Below are positions 17,395 through 27,434 of a DNA stretch of 64,000 nt, piece by piece (the first letter of the stretch is position 1; each line of letters opens with the position of its first letter). The position numbers and the translations under genes were made by a program. The notes beneath the pieces are model-generated. The model was not told the DNA's origin, ran no database searches, and saw only the letters and a program-made list of their open reading frames with translations. The stretch is from Aliirhizobium wenxiniae (GTDB taxonomy: Bacteria; Pseudomonadota; Alphaproteobacteria; Rhizobiales; Rhizobiaceae), in contig NZ_JACHEG010000002.1 of NCBI RefSeq assembly GCF_014201355.1, positions 744,001 to 808,000 on the forward strand, given 5' to 3'.

Positions 17395-17418
17395 TTTCAG
17401 TTCAGGATATTTCCAGCA

Positions 17419-18372
17419 TCAGAAGATCAGCGACAGAAGGAGGCCGGCAAAGAGTATTGCGCCGACGCGATTGTTGGAAAGGAAGAGATCCCGGCACTGG
17501 GCGGTGTTGCGGATATCCAGAATGAGAATCTGCCAGCCCAACATGACGACCATAGCGATCAGCCCGACATAGGCGAAGAAACCGGCACCGGCAGCGATAA
17601 AGGACAAGAGAAGAAACAGGACGGTTACGCCGTAGAGCCCGACAAGGCAGGGTTTTGCCTTGTCGCCGAATAGACGAGCTGTTGAGCGCACGCCGATCAG
17701 TTCATCATCCTCGATATCCTGATAGGCATAGATCGTGTCGTAACCGATCGTCCAGGCAACGGCACCGATATAGAGAAAGACCGGAGCCCAGGAGAGCGAT
17801 CCGAAGATTGCCGCCCAGCCCATCAGCGCGCCCCAGGAAAAGGCAAGCCCCAGGAAGAACTGCGGCCAATCGGTAAAACGTTTGGCGAAGGGATAGATCG
17901 CGACGACAGCGAGCGAGGCGATGCCGAGCACGATGGAGAAGGTGTTGAACTGAATAAGGACAAGTAGTCCGACCAGCGCCTGCAAGACGATGAACACCTT
18001 GGCACCGAAACGGGACACGCGGCCCGACGGCAACGGACGCGAGCGGGTGCGCGCCACTTCCATGTCGATATCGTGGTCGACGAGATCGTTATAGGCGCAG
18101 CCGGCGCCACGCATGGCGACCGAGCCTATGAACATCAGGAAGAGATAGAAGATGATCGTGCCCGCCGATGGCTCCAGACCATCGGGTGCCGCGTCCGCCG
18201 CAAGAGCGATGGACCAGAAGCACGGCCACATCAGAAGCTGCCAGCCGATCGGACGATCCCAGCGGGCAAGCTGGGAGTATCCCCAGAGCGATCGCGGCAG
18301 CACGCGATAGACAAAATTGTCGGAAGGAGCATCGGCCACGCGGGCGGCATCATTTGGGGCGTTTGTCATCAT
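17419..18372 (-). CDS. ubiA: 4-hydroxybenzoate polyprenyltransferase
   Basis: The 317-residue integral membrane protein has about eight helices and both prenyltransferase aspartate motifs: NDLVDHDID after the second helix and YQDIEDDELIG after the sixth. With the RPIGWQLLMWPCFWS start it matches UbiA, which attaches the polyprenyl chain to 4-hydroxybenzoate in ubiquinone synthesis at the inner membrane. The polyprenyl diphosphate donor is presumably made by the synthase at 37378-38394 in this same window. The first 25 residues are variable; the ATG at 18372 is followed by a second ATG, either of which could be used. Confidence 0.92.
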   Translation of the reverse strand: MMTNAPNDAARVADAPSDNFVYRVLPRSLWGYSQLARWDRPIGWQLLMWPCFWSIALAADAAPDGLEPSAGTIIFYLFLMFIGSVAMRGAGCAYNDLVDHDIDMEVARTRSRPLPSGRVSRFGAKVFIVLQALVGLLVLIQFNTFSIVLGIASLAVVAIYPFAKRFTDWPQFFLGLAFSWGALMGWAAIFGSLSWAPVFLYIGAVAWTIGYDTIYAYQDIEDDELIGVRSTARLFGDKAKPCLVGLYGVTVLFLLLSFIAAGAGFFAYVGLIAMVVMLGWQILILDIRNTAQCRDLFLSNNRVGAILFAGLLLSLIF

Positions 18373-18435
18373 GCCGAGTTTCTAGCGCCGGGGATTTGGG
18401 GTGGTCAAGCGGTCGCAGCCGCTCGCGTGTCGCTG

Positions 18436-18484
18436 CCCCTCATCCGCCTGCCGGCACCTTCTCCCCGCTTGCGGGGAGAAGGGA
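18436..18484. repeat. RIME-like short palindromic repeat
   Basis: The sequence CCCCTCATCCGCCTGCCGGC followed by a stem of CCTTCTCCCCGC and GCGGGGAGAAGG (18457-18482) has the look of the interspersed palindromic elements found in many copies in Rhizobium and Agrobacterium genomes. It lies between ubiA and cfa. Only one copy is in this window, so the repeat status rests on memory of the element. Confidence 0.65.
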
Positions 18485-18503
18485 CCAAGCCGCAGCCGCA
18501 CCA

Positions 18504-19760
18504 TCACACCGCAATCTTGTCCAGCGGCAACCGGCTCTGCTCAAAAGCCCGCAACTCCGCTTCCCGTTCGTAGATGTAGTCACGCGTATCGGGCACAGCC
18601 TGGCGCTTCTTGACGATCTGGATCTGGAAGATGTGGAAGGCTTCGTGGGTGAAGGCCATTTCAGAGGCTGCGAGATAGAATTCCCACATCCTGACGAAAC
18701 GCTCGTCGTAAAGAGCCTTCGCCCTTTCCTTGTTCGCCATGAAGCGCTCGCGCCAGTGACGCAGCGTATAGGCGTAATGCATCGGCAGGATCTCGACATC
18801 GGAGACCAGAAGACCCGCCTTTTCGATCGAGGGAATGACCTCCGCCAGCGACGGGATATAGCCGCCCGGGAAAATATACTTCTCGATCCAGGGATTGTTG
18901 TAGATCGCCGGATAGGGCTGGCCGATCGAATGCAGGACCATGACGCCGTCATCCGACAGAACGTCGTTCACCTTGTTGAAGAACTTCTTGTAGTTCAGCC
19001 GGCCGACATGTTCGAACATGCCGACGGAGACGATGCGGTCATAGCTCTTGGTCGGCGGCAGGTAATAATAGTCCTGCAGTTCGAAGCGGACGCTGCCCGC
19101 GAGACCCCGCTTGGCGGCGCGTTCGCGGGAGATCTTCAGCTGTTCGGTCGATAGCGTGATGCCGGTCACATCGACGCCGGAGCTTTCCGACAGATACATC
19201 GCCATGCCGCCCCAGCCGGAGCCGATTTCCAGCGCCTTCTGACCCGGCTCGGCCAGAAGCTTTGCCACGATATGGCGCTTCTTGGCGATCTGCGCCTCGT
19301 CCAGCGAAATGCCGGGCGGATTGAAATAGGCGCAGGAATATTGCCAGTCCTCGTCGAGAAAGAGCGAGAACAGCTTTTCGTCGAGATCGTAGTGATGCGA
19401 GACGTTCTTGCGATTGTGGTTGATGGGAACGCGATTGCGGAACTGCGCCTCGATCATGCGCCCGATACCGCGGACGATCATGCCGAATGTCAGGCCTTCG
19501 GACAGGGTGTTGTCCTTGATCAGAGCCAGGAACTCATAGATGTCCCCCTCTTCCACGAGGAGACGGCCATCCATGTAGAGCTGGCCGAGTTGCAACTGCG
19601 GATCACGCAGAAGCGCCAATTCCGATGCCTCGTCGGTGAAGCGGATGGCCACCGACCGGCCTCCCCCTCCTCCATATCGCTGTTCGCCTCCCGTCCCACG
19701 GACGGTGAGAGTGCCTATCTTGATGATTTTGCTAAGAAGATCGTGAAGGGACGAGTTCAC
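18504..19760 (-). CDS. cfa: Cyclopropane-fatty-acyl-phospholipid synthase
   Basis: The 418-residue protein has an N-terminal lipid-binding domain and a SAM methyltransferase domain with LEIGSGWGGMAMYL and the FEHVG segment; the family motifs SCAYF and NPWIEKYIFPGGYIPS are present. It methylenates cis-double bonds of membrane phospholipid acyl chains from SAM. The start is a GTG at 19760 with AGGAGG seven bases upstream. The protein is somewhat longer than the Escherichia coli enzyme, as usual in alphaproteobacteria. Rhizobia often have two cfa genes, so this may be one of a pair. Confidence 0.9.
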   Translation of the reverse strand: MNSSLHDLLSKIIKIGTLTVRGTGGEQRYGGGGGRSVAIRFTDEASELALLRDPQLQLGQLYMDGRLLVEEGDIYEFLALIKDNTLSEGLTFGMIVRGIGRMIEAQFRNRVPINHNRKNVSHHYDLDEKLFSLFLDEDWQYSCAYFNPPGISLDEAQIAKKRHIVAKLLAEPGQKALEIGSGWGGMAMYLSESSGVDVTGITLSTEQLKISRERAAKRGLAGSVRFELQDYYYLPPTKSYDRIVSVGMFEHVGRLNYKKFFNKVNDVLSDDGVMVLHSIGQPYPAIYNNPWIEKYIFPGGYIPSLAEVIPSIEKAGLLVSDVEILPMHYAYTLRHWRERFMANKERAKALYDERFVRMWEFYLAASEMAFTHEAFHIFQIQIVKKRQAVPDTRDYIYEREAELRAFEQSRLPLDKIAV

Positions 19761-19865
19761 GGACCCACCTCCTGAATACTAAGGGAACCTTACTATTTTT
19801 CGAAATCTAGCGTCTATTCCTCGGACTGCAAGCACATTCCGGTCATGAAAATGACACGAAACAGC

Positions 19866-19894
19866 ACGCCGTCAAACGGGTTGTTTGACGGCGT
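19866..19894 (-). terminator. Hairpin terminator after tex
   Basis: ACGCCGTCAAAC and GTTTGACGGCGT form a perfect twelve-base-pair stem with a five-base loop, 39 bases downstream of the tex stop. The T-tract on the minus strand is weak (GCTGTTTCG). The hairpin also lies upstream of cfa, so a regulatory role there is possible. Confidence 0.65.
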
Positions 19895-19932
19895 ACACCT
19901 AATGGTAGCAATGACATTGATGCTTGTAGAAT

Positions 19933-22233
19933 TCAGCGCTTTTTTAAAGCTTCTGCGAGCGCTGCGCCGAATGCGCCCTGCGAAGAGGGCTTTTCGGTCT
20001 TCATGAATTTTTGATTGGAAGGGCGCTCATTTTTGCCCGGACCACGCGGCGGAGGGGCGCTTTCGCCTCCGTCCTTGCGCATTGTCAAGCCGATTCGCTT
20101 GCGCTTGACGTCGACTTCGACCACCCGAACCTTCACCACGTCGCCGGCCTTGACCACTTCATGCGGGTCCTTGACGAACTTGTCGGCCAGTTGCGAGACG
20201 TGCACGAGACCATCCTGATGCACGCCGATATCGACGAAAGCGCCGAAGGCCGCAACGTTGGTGACCGTGCCTTCTAGCAGCATGCCGGGCTTGAGATCGG
20301 TAATCTCATCGATACCGTCTGCAAAGGTGGCGGTCTTGAAGCTCGGGCGCGGGTCGCGGCCGGGCTTTTCCAGTTCGGCGATGATATCCTTCACCGTCGG
20401 CAGACCGAACTGCTCGTCGATGAACTGGCGCGGATCTACGGATTTCAAGGCCGCGCTGTCGCCCATCAGGGTGCGCAGGTCGCGACCGCACGCGGCGACG
20501 ATCTTCTTCGCCACGCCATAGGCTTCCGGGTGAACGGAGGAGGCATCGAGCGGCTCCTTGCCGTTGGGAATGCGCAGAAAGCCGGCTGCCTGTTCGAAAG
20601 TGCGGTTGCCGAGGCGCGCAACCTTCAGGAGATCCTTGCGGCTTTGAAAGGCGCCATTCAAATCGCGATGGGCAACGATCGCCTCGGCAATCGACTTGCT
20701 GAGGCCGGAAACGCGGGCAAGCAGCGGGGCGGATGCCATATTGAGGTCGACGCCGACAGCATTCACCGCATCTTCGACGACGGCATCGAGCGAACGGGCG
20801 AGTTTGCCCTGATCGACATCGTGCTGGTACTGGCCGACGCCGATTGCTTTCGGTTCGATCTTTACCAGTTCCGCCAGCGGGTCCTGCAGGCGACGGGCGA
20901 TGGAGACCGCGCCGCGCAGCGACACGTCGAGCCCAGGGAATTCGGCGGCCGCCGTTTCGGAAGCGGAATAGACCGATGCGCCGGCTTCCGAGACGATAAC
21001 CTTGGTCGGCTTGGCCCCCGGAAGAGATGACAGCATGTCTGCCACCAGCTTTTCCGTCTCGCGGCTGCCGGTACCGTTGCCGATGGCGATCAGTTCGACA
21101 TTATGTTTGCGGATCAGCGAAGCAAGTTCCGCCTGCGTCCCGCGCAGGTCGTTCTTCGGCGGGAAGGGATAGACGGTCGAGGTGTCGATCAGCTTGCCGG
21201 TGGCATCGACGATCGCCACCTTGACGCCAGTGCGGATACCCGGATCGAGACCCATGGTGGAGCGGGAACCGGCGGGAGCGGCAAGCAGCAGGTCCTTAAG
21301 ATTGCGGGCGAAGACGTGGATGGCATCTTCTTCGGAGCGCTCGCGCATTTCCCGCATCAGGTCGAGCGACAGGGAAACAGAGAGTTTGACGCGCCAGGTC
21401 CAGCCGGCAGCTTCCATCAGCCACAGGTCACCCTTACCGGAGCCGCGGATTTCGAAGGCCGCGGCGATGATGCGCTGCGCCGGTTTTACCGGGGATGTGT
21501 CGTCGGCATCGACATCGATCGTCAGCGTCAGCATTTCCTCGTTCCAGCCGCGCAGCATGGCGAGCGCGCGGTGGCCGGGCACGGTTGCCCAGCGTTCCGT
21601 GTGATCGAAATAGTCGGCGAACTTGGCGCCCGCCTCCTGTTTTCCATCGACGACCTTGGCACGCAGGACCGCGCCATCGCGCATGTGCTGGCGCAGGCGG
21701 CCGAGAAGATCGGCATTTTCGGAGATGGTTTCGGCGACGATATCGCGCGCGCCATCGAGCGCCGTCTTCACGTCGGCAACCTCACCCTGCACATAGGTTT
21801 CGGCAAGCTTTGCCGGATCGGCGTTGCGATCGGCCCAGATGGCTTCTGCCAGCGGGCCTAGTCCCCGTTCGCGGGCGATCTCGGCGCGGGTGCGGCGCTT
21901 CGGCTTGTAGGGGAGATAAAGGTCTTCGAGTTCGGCCTTGGTGGCGGCACCGGCAAGCTTGGCTGCCAGTTCGTCGGTCATCTTGCCCTGGGTATTGATG
22001 CTGTCGACGATCGAGACGCGGCGAGCTTCCAGTTCGCGCAGGTATACGAGACGTTCGGCGAGATTGCGCAACTGCGTATCGTCGAGACCGCCGGTCACTT
22101 CCTTACGGTAGCGCGCGATGAAGGGAACCGTCGCGCCTTCATCCAGCAAACCGATTGCGGCCTTGGCCTGATCCGGGCGTGCGTTGATCTCGGCAGCAAT
22201 CGCAAGGCTGAGTTTCTGGATGTCGGCGGCCAT
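19933..22233 (-). CDS. tex: Tex family RNA-binding protein
   Basis: This 766-residue protein carries the Tex arrangement: N-terminal helical domain, a YqgF/RNase H-like domain ([17 protein letters not shown]), a helix-hairpin-helix segment ([27 protein letters not shown]) and a C-terminal S1 RNA-binding domain ([21 protein letters not shown]), then a charged tail. Tex proteins bind RNA and affect transcription and stress tolerance. I place the start at the ATG 22233 because GAGGA precedes it; a TTG five codons earlier is also in frame. The gene stands alone, with a hairpin downstream. Confidence 0.9.
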   Translation of the reverse strand: MAADIQKLSLAIAAEINARPDQAKAAIGLLDEGATVPFIARYRKEVTGGLDDTQLRNLAERLVYLRELEARRVSIVDSINTQGKMTDELAAKLAGAATKAELEDLYLPYKPKRRTRAEIARERGLGPLAEAIWADRNADPAKLAETYVQGEVADVKTALDGARDIVAETISENADLLGRLRQHMRDGAVLRAKVVDGKQEAGAKFADYFDHTERWATVPGHRALAMLRGWNEEMLTLTIDVDADDTSPVKPAQRIIAAAFEIRGSGKGDLWLMEAAGWTWRVKLSVSLSLDLMREMRERSEEDAIHVFARNLKDLLLAAPAGSRSTMGLDPGIRTGVKVAIVDATGKLIDTSTVYPFPPKNDLRGTQAELASLIRKHNVELIAIGNGTGSRETEKLVADMLSSLPGAKPTKVIVSEAGASVYSASETAAAEFPGLDVSLRGAVSIARRLQDPLAELVKIEPKAIGVGQYQHDVDQGKLARSLDAVVEDAVNAVGVDLNMASAPLLARVSGLSKSIAEAIVAHRDLNGAFQSRKDLLKVARLGNRTFEQAAGFLRIPNGKEPLDASSVHPEAYGVAKKIVAACGRDLRTLMGDSAALKSVDPRQFIDEQFGLPTVKDIIAELEKPGRDPRPSFKTATFADGIDEITDLKPGMLLEGTVTNVAAFGAFVDIGVHQDGLVHVSQLADKFVKDPHEVVKAGDVVKVRVVEVDVKRKRIGLTMRKDGGESAPPPRGPGKNERPSNQKFMKTEKPSSQGAFGAALAEALKKR

Positions 22234-22459
22234 GGAAGTCCTCGTCAAATTCGGGAGGCGCGACCATAGTCAAACTTTGCGGCAAGACAACACCGCCTTG
22301 CCCTGCGCTCACAGGATGATGAGGAGCATGTGCCAAAACGTGCCAGCGTTCAGCAAGTGATAACCGTCACTCGGTGGATAAATACGTGACATCTTCTCGC
22401 ATTTGCAGCCCTCCCTATAGTTAGCCGCGCCGCATGATGCGGCACGCATGGAGGTATGA

Positions 22460-22642
22460 ATGCCCAGAAGAATCGCCACCCAACTAGCCAGTGATGAGGC
22501 GGTGGGCTCCGAGGAGCTTGAGGCCGCCATCATCTACCTGAGCGAAAAGATAAAAGATGCGGCCAAAAGAGACGAACCGGTTCCCTTCCTCGCCTATAGA
22601 AACCGGCTGATTTTCCAAACGACACTGGCGTTGCGCCGGTAG
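22460..22642 (+). CDS. Small conserved hypothetical protein (60 aa)
   Basis: This short gene has GGAGG five bases before its ATG, and codon use like that of its neighbours. The product is charged, without membrane segments, and contains a likely amphipathic helix (EELEAAIIYLSEKIKDAAKRDE). I do not recognise a family. It sits between tex and purD in the opposite direction to tex. Confidence 0.6.
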   Translation: MPRRIATQLASDEAVGSEELEAAIIYLSEKIKDAAKRDEPVPFLAYRNRLIFQTTLALRR

Positions 22643-22799
22643 GAATATTTCACGCTCTAGAAATATATCATCAAGGCCGTGCCGACCCTGTTATCCCTGT
22701 GGGGCCGGCCGCCAACCGGGTGCATATCGGCCGCAGACCCTTGACCTTTGCGGCAACGAGCCTTAACCGCCCCAGTGAAAACAACCATGAGGGCGGTTT

Positions 22800-24071
22800 A
22801 TGAAGGTTCTGCTGATCGGCTCAGGCGGCCGCGAACATGCACTGGCGTGGAAGCTTGCGCAGTCTCCCAAACTGACTGCCCTTTATGCCGCTCCCGGCAA
22901 TCCCGGTATCGCGGAACATGCCGAGATCGTTTCTCTTGATGTCGATGATCACGGCGCAGTTGCCGAATTCTGCCTGACCAACGGTATCGACTTCGTCGTC
23001 GTCGGCCCGGAAGGCCCGCTGGTTGCCGGTATCGCCGACGTGCTGCGTTCCAAGAACATCGTCGTCTTCGGACCTTCGGCCGCTGCAGCGCAGCTCGAAG
23101 GCTCCAAGGGTTTCACCAAGGATATCTGCGCCCGCTATAACATCCCGACCGGAGCATACCGTCGCTTCACCAATGGTGAGGAAGCCAAGGCCTATGTGAC
23201 CGAGCAGGGTGCACCGATCGTCGTCAAGGCGGACGGACTTGCCGCTGGCAAGGGTGTCACCGTTGCGATGACTGTCGAGGAAGCGCTTGCCGCAATCGAC
23301 GACTGCTTCGACGGCGCTTTCGGGGCAGCCGGCGCGGAAGTCGTGGTCGAGGCCTATCTCGATGGCGAAGAGGCGAGCTTTTTCTGCCTTTCCGACGGCA
23401 AGACGGCGCTGGCGCTGGCAACTGCGCAGGACCACAAGCGTGTCGGCGACGGCGATACCGGACCGAACACGGGCGGCATGGGCGCCTATTCCCCTGCCCC
23501 GGTGATGACGCCCGAAATGGTCGAGCGGACGATGAAGGAGATCATCGAGCCGACGATCCGCGGCATGGCGGAAAGCGGCCATCCGTTCACCGGCGTCTTC
23601 TTCGCCGGCCTGATGATCACCCAAAAGGGTCCGGAACTGATCGAATACAATGTCCGCTTTGGCGATCCTGAATGCCAGGTTCTGATGATGCGGTTGAAGA
23701 GCGATCTTCTCGAACTGCTCTATGCCGCCGCAACCGGCACGCTCAACCAGGTGGAAGCGCTGTGGAGCGATGACGTGGCGCTGAGCGTCGTCATGGCATC
23801 CAAGGGATATCCCGCCGCCTATGACAAGAACACGCCGATTGCCAAGCTGCCGGCAACCGCCCGGGGCGAGAAGATCTTCCACGCAGGCACGGCGATCAAG
23901 GACGGGCAGTTGGTCGCGACCGGAGGCCGTGTGCTCAACGTTACCGCCATCGGCCATAATGTTCGCGAGGCACAGGCCGGGGCCTATTCTCTCGTCGAAG
24001 GCATCACCTGGGAAAACGGTTTCTGCCGCCGCGATATCGGCTGGCGTGCGGCCGCGCGGGAAAATTCCTGA
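22800..24071 (+). CDS. purD: Phosphoribosylamine--glycine ligase
   Basis: The 423-residue ATP-grasp enzyme starts [20 protein letters not shown] and contains [13 protein letters not shown], the [14 protein letters not shown] loop and the metal-binding [11 protein letters not shown]. It is glycinamide ribonucleotide synthetase, the second step of purine synthesis, joining glycine to phosphoribosylamine with ATP. Length is normal. The gene is monocistronic here, with the 157-base region before it holding its promoter. Confidence 0.95.
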   Translation: MKVLLIGSGGREHALAWKLAQSPKLTALYAAPGNPGIAEHAEIVSLDVDDHGAVAEFCLTNGIDFVVVGPEGPLVAGIADVLRSKNIVVFGPSAAAAQLEGSKGFTKDICARYNIPTGAYRRFTNGEEAKAYVTEQGAPIVVKADGLAAGKGVTVAMTVEEALAAIDDCFDGAFGAAGAEVVVEAYLDGEEASFFCLSDGKTALALATAQDHKRVGDGDTGPNTGGMGAYSPAPVMTPEMVERTMKEIIEPTIRGMAESGHPFTGVFFAGLMITQKGPELIEYNVRFGDPECQVLMMRLKSDLLELLYAAATGTLNQVEALWSDDVALSVVMASKGYPAAYDKNTPIAKLPATARGEKIFHAGTAIKDGQLVATGGRVLNVTAIGHNVREAQAGAYSLVEGITWENGFCRRDIGWRAAARENS

Positions 24072-24197
24072 CGGATTGGTCGCTTTCCTTTTGGTGATGT
24101 GACCGATCGTTACAGGTTAAGTCGTTATTTACCGGTTCTCCTGACGGGATCGAAACCACTGATGGACTAGGCATGGTGCAAAGAGAGGATTTGCATC

Positions 24198-24674
24198 ATG
24201 CGCCATCTGGCCCTTACAGCCTTCGTGCTTTTCGCCGGTACTGCCCAGGCGCAGTCTGTCATGCCATTTCCTGGCAATACGCATGGAACGACCCCAAGCA
24301 TGCTGAGCATGACTTGCGAAACCTGCCCTCCTCTCAAGACGGCCGAAGACAGTAACTACAAGGTTCCAGAGCTGAAAGGCAGCATACAATCGGTCTCGCT
24401 TATGGAGATCGACGGCCAGAAAAAGATCGTACGTACCAATGCTTGGATGGGCGGCTCGCCGGTCGTCCATATCAGCAAGGTACCGGACTGGATGAATGTC
24501 GATCAAATTCAGGCTGTGATTGCAACCACGAGCGGCAGATATGTCCAGACGGAAGTCCAGACCGCCAGCCATCAAGCTGACCTGATCGACCTTGAGTCAA
24601 AGACAGGCGCCGTGGAGAAAAACACCTCCAGCGAGCAGAATGTAAAAGATACTCCACTGAGGTTGAGCGAATAA
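24198..24674 (+). CDS. Small secreted hypothetical protein (possibly HPE1-like)
   Basis: The 158-residue product has a signal peptide (MRHLALTAFVLFAGTAQAQS) and is therefore likely periplasmic or secreted. A CETCPPL motif near residue 40 places two cysteines three residues apart, and the middle holds a VRTNAWMGGSPVVHISK segment. This resembles a rhizobial group sometimes annotated as plant virulence effector HPE1-like, but my recollection is not certain and no role should be assumed. Lower GC content than its neighbours is noticeable in the last third. It is preceded by AGAGGA. Confidence 0.6.
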   Translation: MRHLALTAFVLFAGTAQAQSVMPFPGNTHGTTPSMLSMTCETCPPLKTAEDSNYKVPELKGSIQSVSLMEIDGQKKIVRTNAWMGGSPVVHISKVPDWMNVDQIQAVIATTSGRYVQTEVQTASHQADLIDLESKTGAVEKNTSSEQNVKDTPLRLSE

Positions 24675-24952
24675 CGAGAGCTGCATATTTCGCCGTCAGC
24701 AAGATACAATATTTCTAATACTTCTGCCCAGACTTGCTAAATTCCATATCGAGCCGAAAAATCGCGATAACGGTCGATAATATATCCGTTATCATCAGGC
24801 ATTCGCCCAAAACTTAAATTTTTATTCAAAAATACAGGGCATTTTTAGCCCTGTGCGATGCAGCACGAATTTTGCGCAGGATGCGCTCTTCCCCACACTT
24901 GAAGTCTATTCGGCTGCCGGACAATGGCGGCCCGCATGGTCGCGAGGATTCC
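24675..24952 (+). other. AT-rich intergenic region with two hairpins
   Basis: This 278-base gap before the chemoreceptor is AT-rich. GATAACGG/CCGTTATC (24766-24793) and ACAGGGC/GCCCTGT (24834-24854) form hairpins; neither has a strong T-tract. They may end the upstream transcript or lie in the chemoreceptor leader. Confidence 0.4.
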
Positions 24953-26785
24953 ATGAAGAACCTGAAGATCTCCCATCAGCTCGTCCTGCTCGTGCTGACA
25001 TTAATGGTCGCCTTCGCGGTCGGTACCTATTTCGAACTGCGCGCATCCACCAGCGCCATCTACGCAGAGCGCTACGGCATGCTGCGCAGCCAGGTGGAAT
25101 CCGGCATCGGCATCCTGAAGAAATTCCAGGAGCGCGAGGCAGCCGGCGAGCTGACGCGCGAAGATGCCCAGAAACAGGCCTTCGCAGCCGTCGCAGCCAT
25201 GACCTTCAAGCCGGACGGTTATCTCTACGCCTATGATTATGACGTGACGATGCGCCTGCATCCGGACCCCAAGCGTCTGGGCCAGAATTTCAAGGGCAAG
25301 CCTGACAGCCAGGGCTTCATGTATCGCGACGAGCTGGTGAAGATCGGCCGCGCCGGCGGCGGCACCGCCGACTTCCTTGGCCCCAAGCCCGGCGAACAGG
25401 GTGAGGATTTCCGCAAGAGCTCCTACGCGCTCGCTTTCGAACCCTGGCAGCTGGTTCTTGTTACCGGTGTCTATGTCGATGACCTCGAAGCCCAGGTCCG
25501 TTCGGATATCATGAAGGCGGTCGGCATCGGGGCCGGCATCCTTCTGCTTGCCGCCATTCTTGCGCTGGTCGTCATCCGCAATATTTCCGGGCCGCTCAGC
25601 GATATTCGCAACGCACTGAACGCCGTTGCCGACGAGAATGTCGATCTCAAGATCCCGCATACCGGCATGACGAACGAAGTTGGCCTGATGGCCCGCGCCA
25701 CCGAAGCCTTGCAGCAGAAGGTGCGCGAGCGCCATGCGATGGAAGAACGCCAGCAGCGCAGCCAAGAAGAGCTGGACGGCGAACGCCAGCAGAACCTTGA
25801 CATGCAGCGTGACGAGGCAGCACTCCAGGCCCGCGTCGTCTCCACCATCGGCTCTGCTCTCGAAAACCTCGCCAAGGGTGACCTCACGGTTCGCTGCGGC
25901 GATCTCGGCAGCCGCTATGCCGGCCTGCGCGACAATTTCAACGAGGCGCTCGGCCATCTCGAAGCGGCCATGTCCAAGGTCAATGCCAAGGGCATCGATA
26001 TCGGCGGCTCGAAGGAGGAAATCCGTCGCGCTTCCAACGAACTGTCGCAGCGCACTGAGCGCCAGGCGGCAAGCCTGGAAGAAACCTCGGCCGCTCTCGA
26101 CGAACTGACGGTTGCCGTCAAGCAGACTGCCGACGGCGCTCGCGAGGCTGCCCAGCGGGTTGTCACGGTCAGCGGCGAAGCGAACCGCAGCGATGCCGTG
26201 GTCGCCGAAGCGATTGAAGCCATGAGCGGCATCGAGCAGTCTTCCGGTGAGATCTCCAAGATCATCGGCGTCATCGACGAGATTGCCTTCCAGACCAACC
26301 TGCTTGCGCTCAACGCCGGCGTCGAGGCCGCGCGAGCCGGCGAAAGCGGCAAAGGCTTTGCCGTCGTCGCCCAGGAAGTGCGTGAACTCGCCCAGCGTTC
26401 GGCAGCCGCCGCCAAGGAGATCAAGGACCAGATCTCGCATTCCTCGCATCAGGTGGAAAACGGTGTGCGCCTGGTGGGCGAGGCCGGCGAAGCGCTCAAG
26501 CGAATTTCGAGCCAGGTGAAGGCTGCAAGCGACATCGTCAGCAAGATCGCTGATTCTGCTGCCGAACAGGATTCGACACTGCGTTCGATCTCCTCGTCGC
26601 TCAACCATCTCGACCAGGCAACCCAGCAGAATGCCGCCATGGCGGAAGAGACCACGGCATCAGCCGAAGCTCTCGCAGTCGATACGGAAGACCTGCTCAA
26701 CCTGATCCGCGGCTTCCGCGTCAGCGGCTCCCGCAATGCCGACAACCTGCGCGACATGGCCGGCCAGATGCGCATGGCTAGCTGA
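24953..26785 (+). CDS. Methyl-accepting chemotaxis protein with single Cache sensor domain
   Basis: The 610-residue protein has a membrane helix at about 9-28, a periplasmic single Cache domain (about 30-190, with GYLYAYDYDVTMRLHPD), a second helix at about 195-217, a HAMP linker and a cytoplasmic MA signalling domain with the hairpin tip EIAFQTNLLALNAGVEAARAG. Single Cache domains often sense small organic acids or pyruvate; the ligand is not predictable. The ATG at 24953 follows GCGAGGA. No CheR/CheB docking pentapeptide is evident at the C-terminus. Confidence 0.92.
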   Translation: MKNLKISHQLVLLVLTLMVAFAVGTYFELRASTSAIYAERYGMLRSQVESGIGILKKFQEREAAGELTREDAQKQAFAAVAAMTFKPDGYLYAYDYDVTMRLHPDPKRLGQNFKGKPDSQGFMYRDELVKIGRAGGGTADFLGPKPGEQGEDFRKSSYALAFEPWQLVLVTGVYVDDLEAQVRSDIMKAVGIGAGILLLAAILALVVIRNISGPLSDIRNALNAVADENVDLKIPHTGMTNEVGLMARATEALQQKVRERHAMEERQQRSQEELDGERQQNLDMQRDEAALQARVVSTIGSALENLAKGDLTVRCGDLGSRYAGLRDNFNEALGHLEAAMSKVNAKGIDIGGSKEEIRRASNELSQRTERQAASLEETSAALDELTVAVKQTADGAREAAQRVVTVSGEANRSDAVVAEAIEAMSGIEQSSGEISKIIGVIDEIAFQTNLLALNAGVEAARAGESGKGFAVVAQEVRELAQRSAAAAKEIKDQISHSSHQVENGVRLVGEAGEALKRISSQVKAASDIVSKIADSAAEQDSTLRSISSSLNHLDQATQQNAAMAEETTASAEALAVDTEDLLNLIRGFRVSGSRNADNLRDMAGQMRMAS

Positions 26786-26797
26786 TTACACACTATC

Positions 26798-26828
26798 GAG
26801 ACCCCGTCCAACTCGGACGGGGCTCTCT
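26798..26828 (+). terminator. Hairpin downstream of the chemoreceptor gene
   Basis: GAGaCCCCGTCC and GGACGGGGcTCTC form a strong stem just after the stop. It has no T-tract, so the second hairpin at 26855 probably does the terminating. Confidence 0.45.
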
Positions 26829-26854
26829 CCAAGTTACGCGGGGGACGCGGGGAG

Positions 26855-26896
26855 GAAAGCCGTCAGGACAATATGGTCCGGCGGCTTTCTCTTTTT
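26855..26896 (+). terminator. Rho-independent terminator of the chemoreceptor gene
   Basis: GAAAGCCG and CGGCTTTC pair around a loop with an inner GGAC/GTCC stem, followed by TCTTTTTC. Confidence 0.75.
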
Positions 26897-26940
26897 CAGG
26901 ACCTTTTCGGGATCAGTGCGATAGCTGCAAATGCGCAACG

Positions 26941-27434
26941 TCAGGCTTTTGCCAGCAACTCGATGAGTTCTTCCACCTGACGATCGGAACGCACGACAAT
27001 ACCCGCCTGCTCCAGAAGCGCTGCCGTCACGCCGTTTCCTGCGTGTTTCAGCCCGCCGAACGATCCGTCATAGATAAAACCCGAGCCGCAGGATGGGCTG
27101 CCATCGATCAAGAGAGCATGGGTGCAGCCGTGAGCCTTCGCAAATTCCAGCGCGTGACGGGCACCCGCGACAAAGGCCTCGGTCACGTCGCCGCCGGTGA
27201 TCTCCATGACCCGCGCCCGCCCCTCAAGCACATCGGCGCCGGTCATACCCTTCTCGATCTCGGCAGGCGGCCGCGGCACGCTCATGCCGCCGGCCAACTC
27301 CGGGCAGATCGTCACCAGCCTCCCCTCCTCCCGCCAGCGATCGATCGCCGGATGGACAAGCGGCTTCCCTTGCCGTCATAGCGAACGGCATGGCCGAGAA
27401 GGCAGGCGCTGATGAGAATTTTTGAAGCTGTCAT
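26941..27434 (-). pseudogene. DUF523 family gene with a frameshift
   Basis: Two reading frames together make a DUF523 protein. The first, from the ATG at 27434, reads MTASKILISACLLGHAVRYD; the second, from about 27370 to 26941, reads KPLVHPAIDRWREEG, then LVTICPELAGGMSVPRPPAE to a normal C-terminus with GSPSCGSGFIYDG. They meet at 27363-27373, where one base appears to be missing. DUF523 proteins are about 150-160 residues with conserved cysteines and no settled function; all expected blocks are present across the two frames. Either the gene is a recent pseudogene or the base is a sequencing error. A GTG at 27315 could start a shorter product lacking the N-terminal cysteine. Confidence 0.75.

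Noticed and set aside
22685..22698. ACCCTGTTATCCCT, which matches 14 of the 18 bases of the I-SceI homing site
   Set aside because: Partial match without an intron or homing endonuclease nearby; most likely chance.
25001..26608. Long minus-strand frame opposite the chemoreceptor
   Set aside because: Antisense shadow of a strong MCP gene; no domain or ribosome site.
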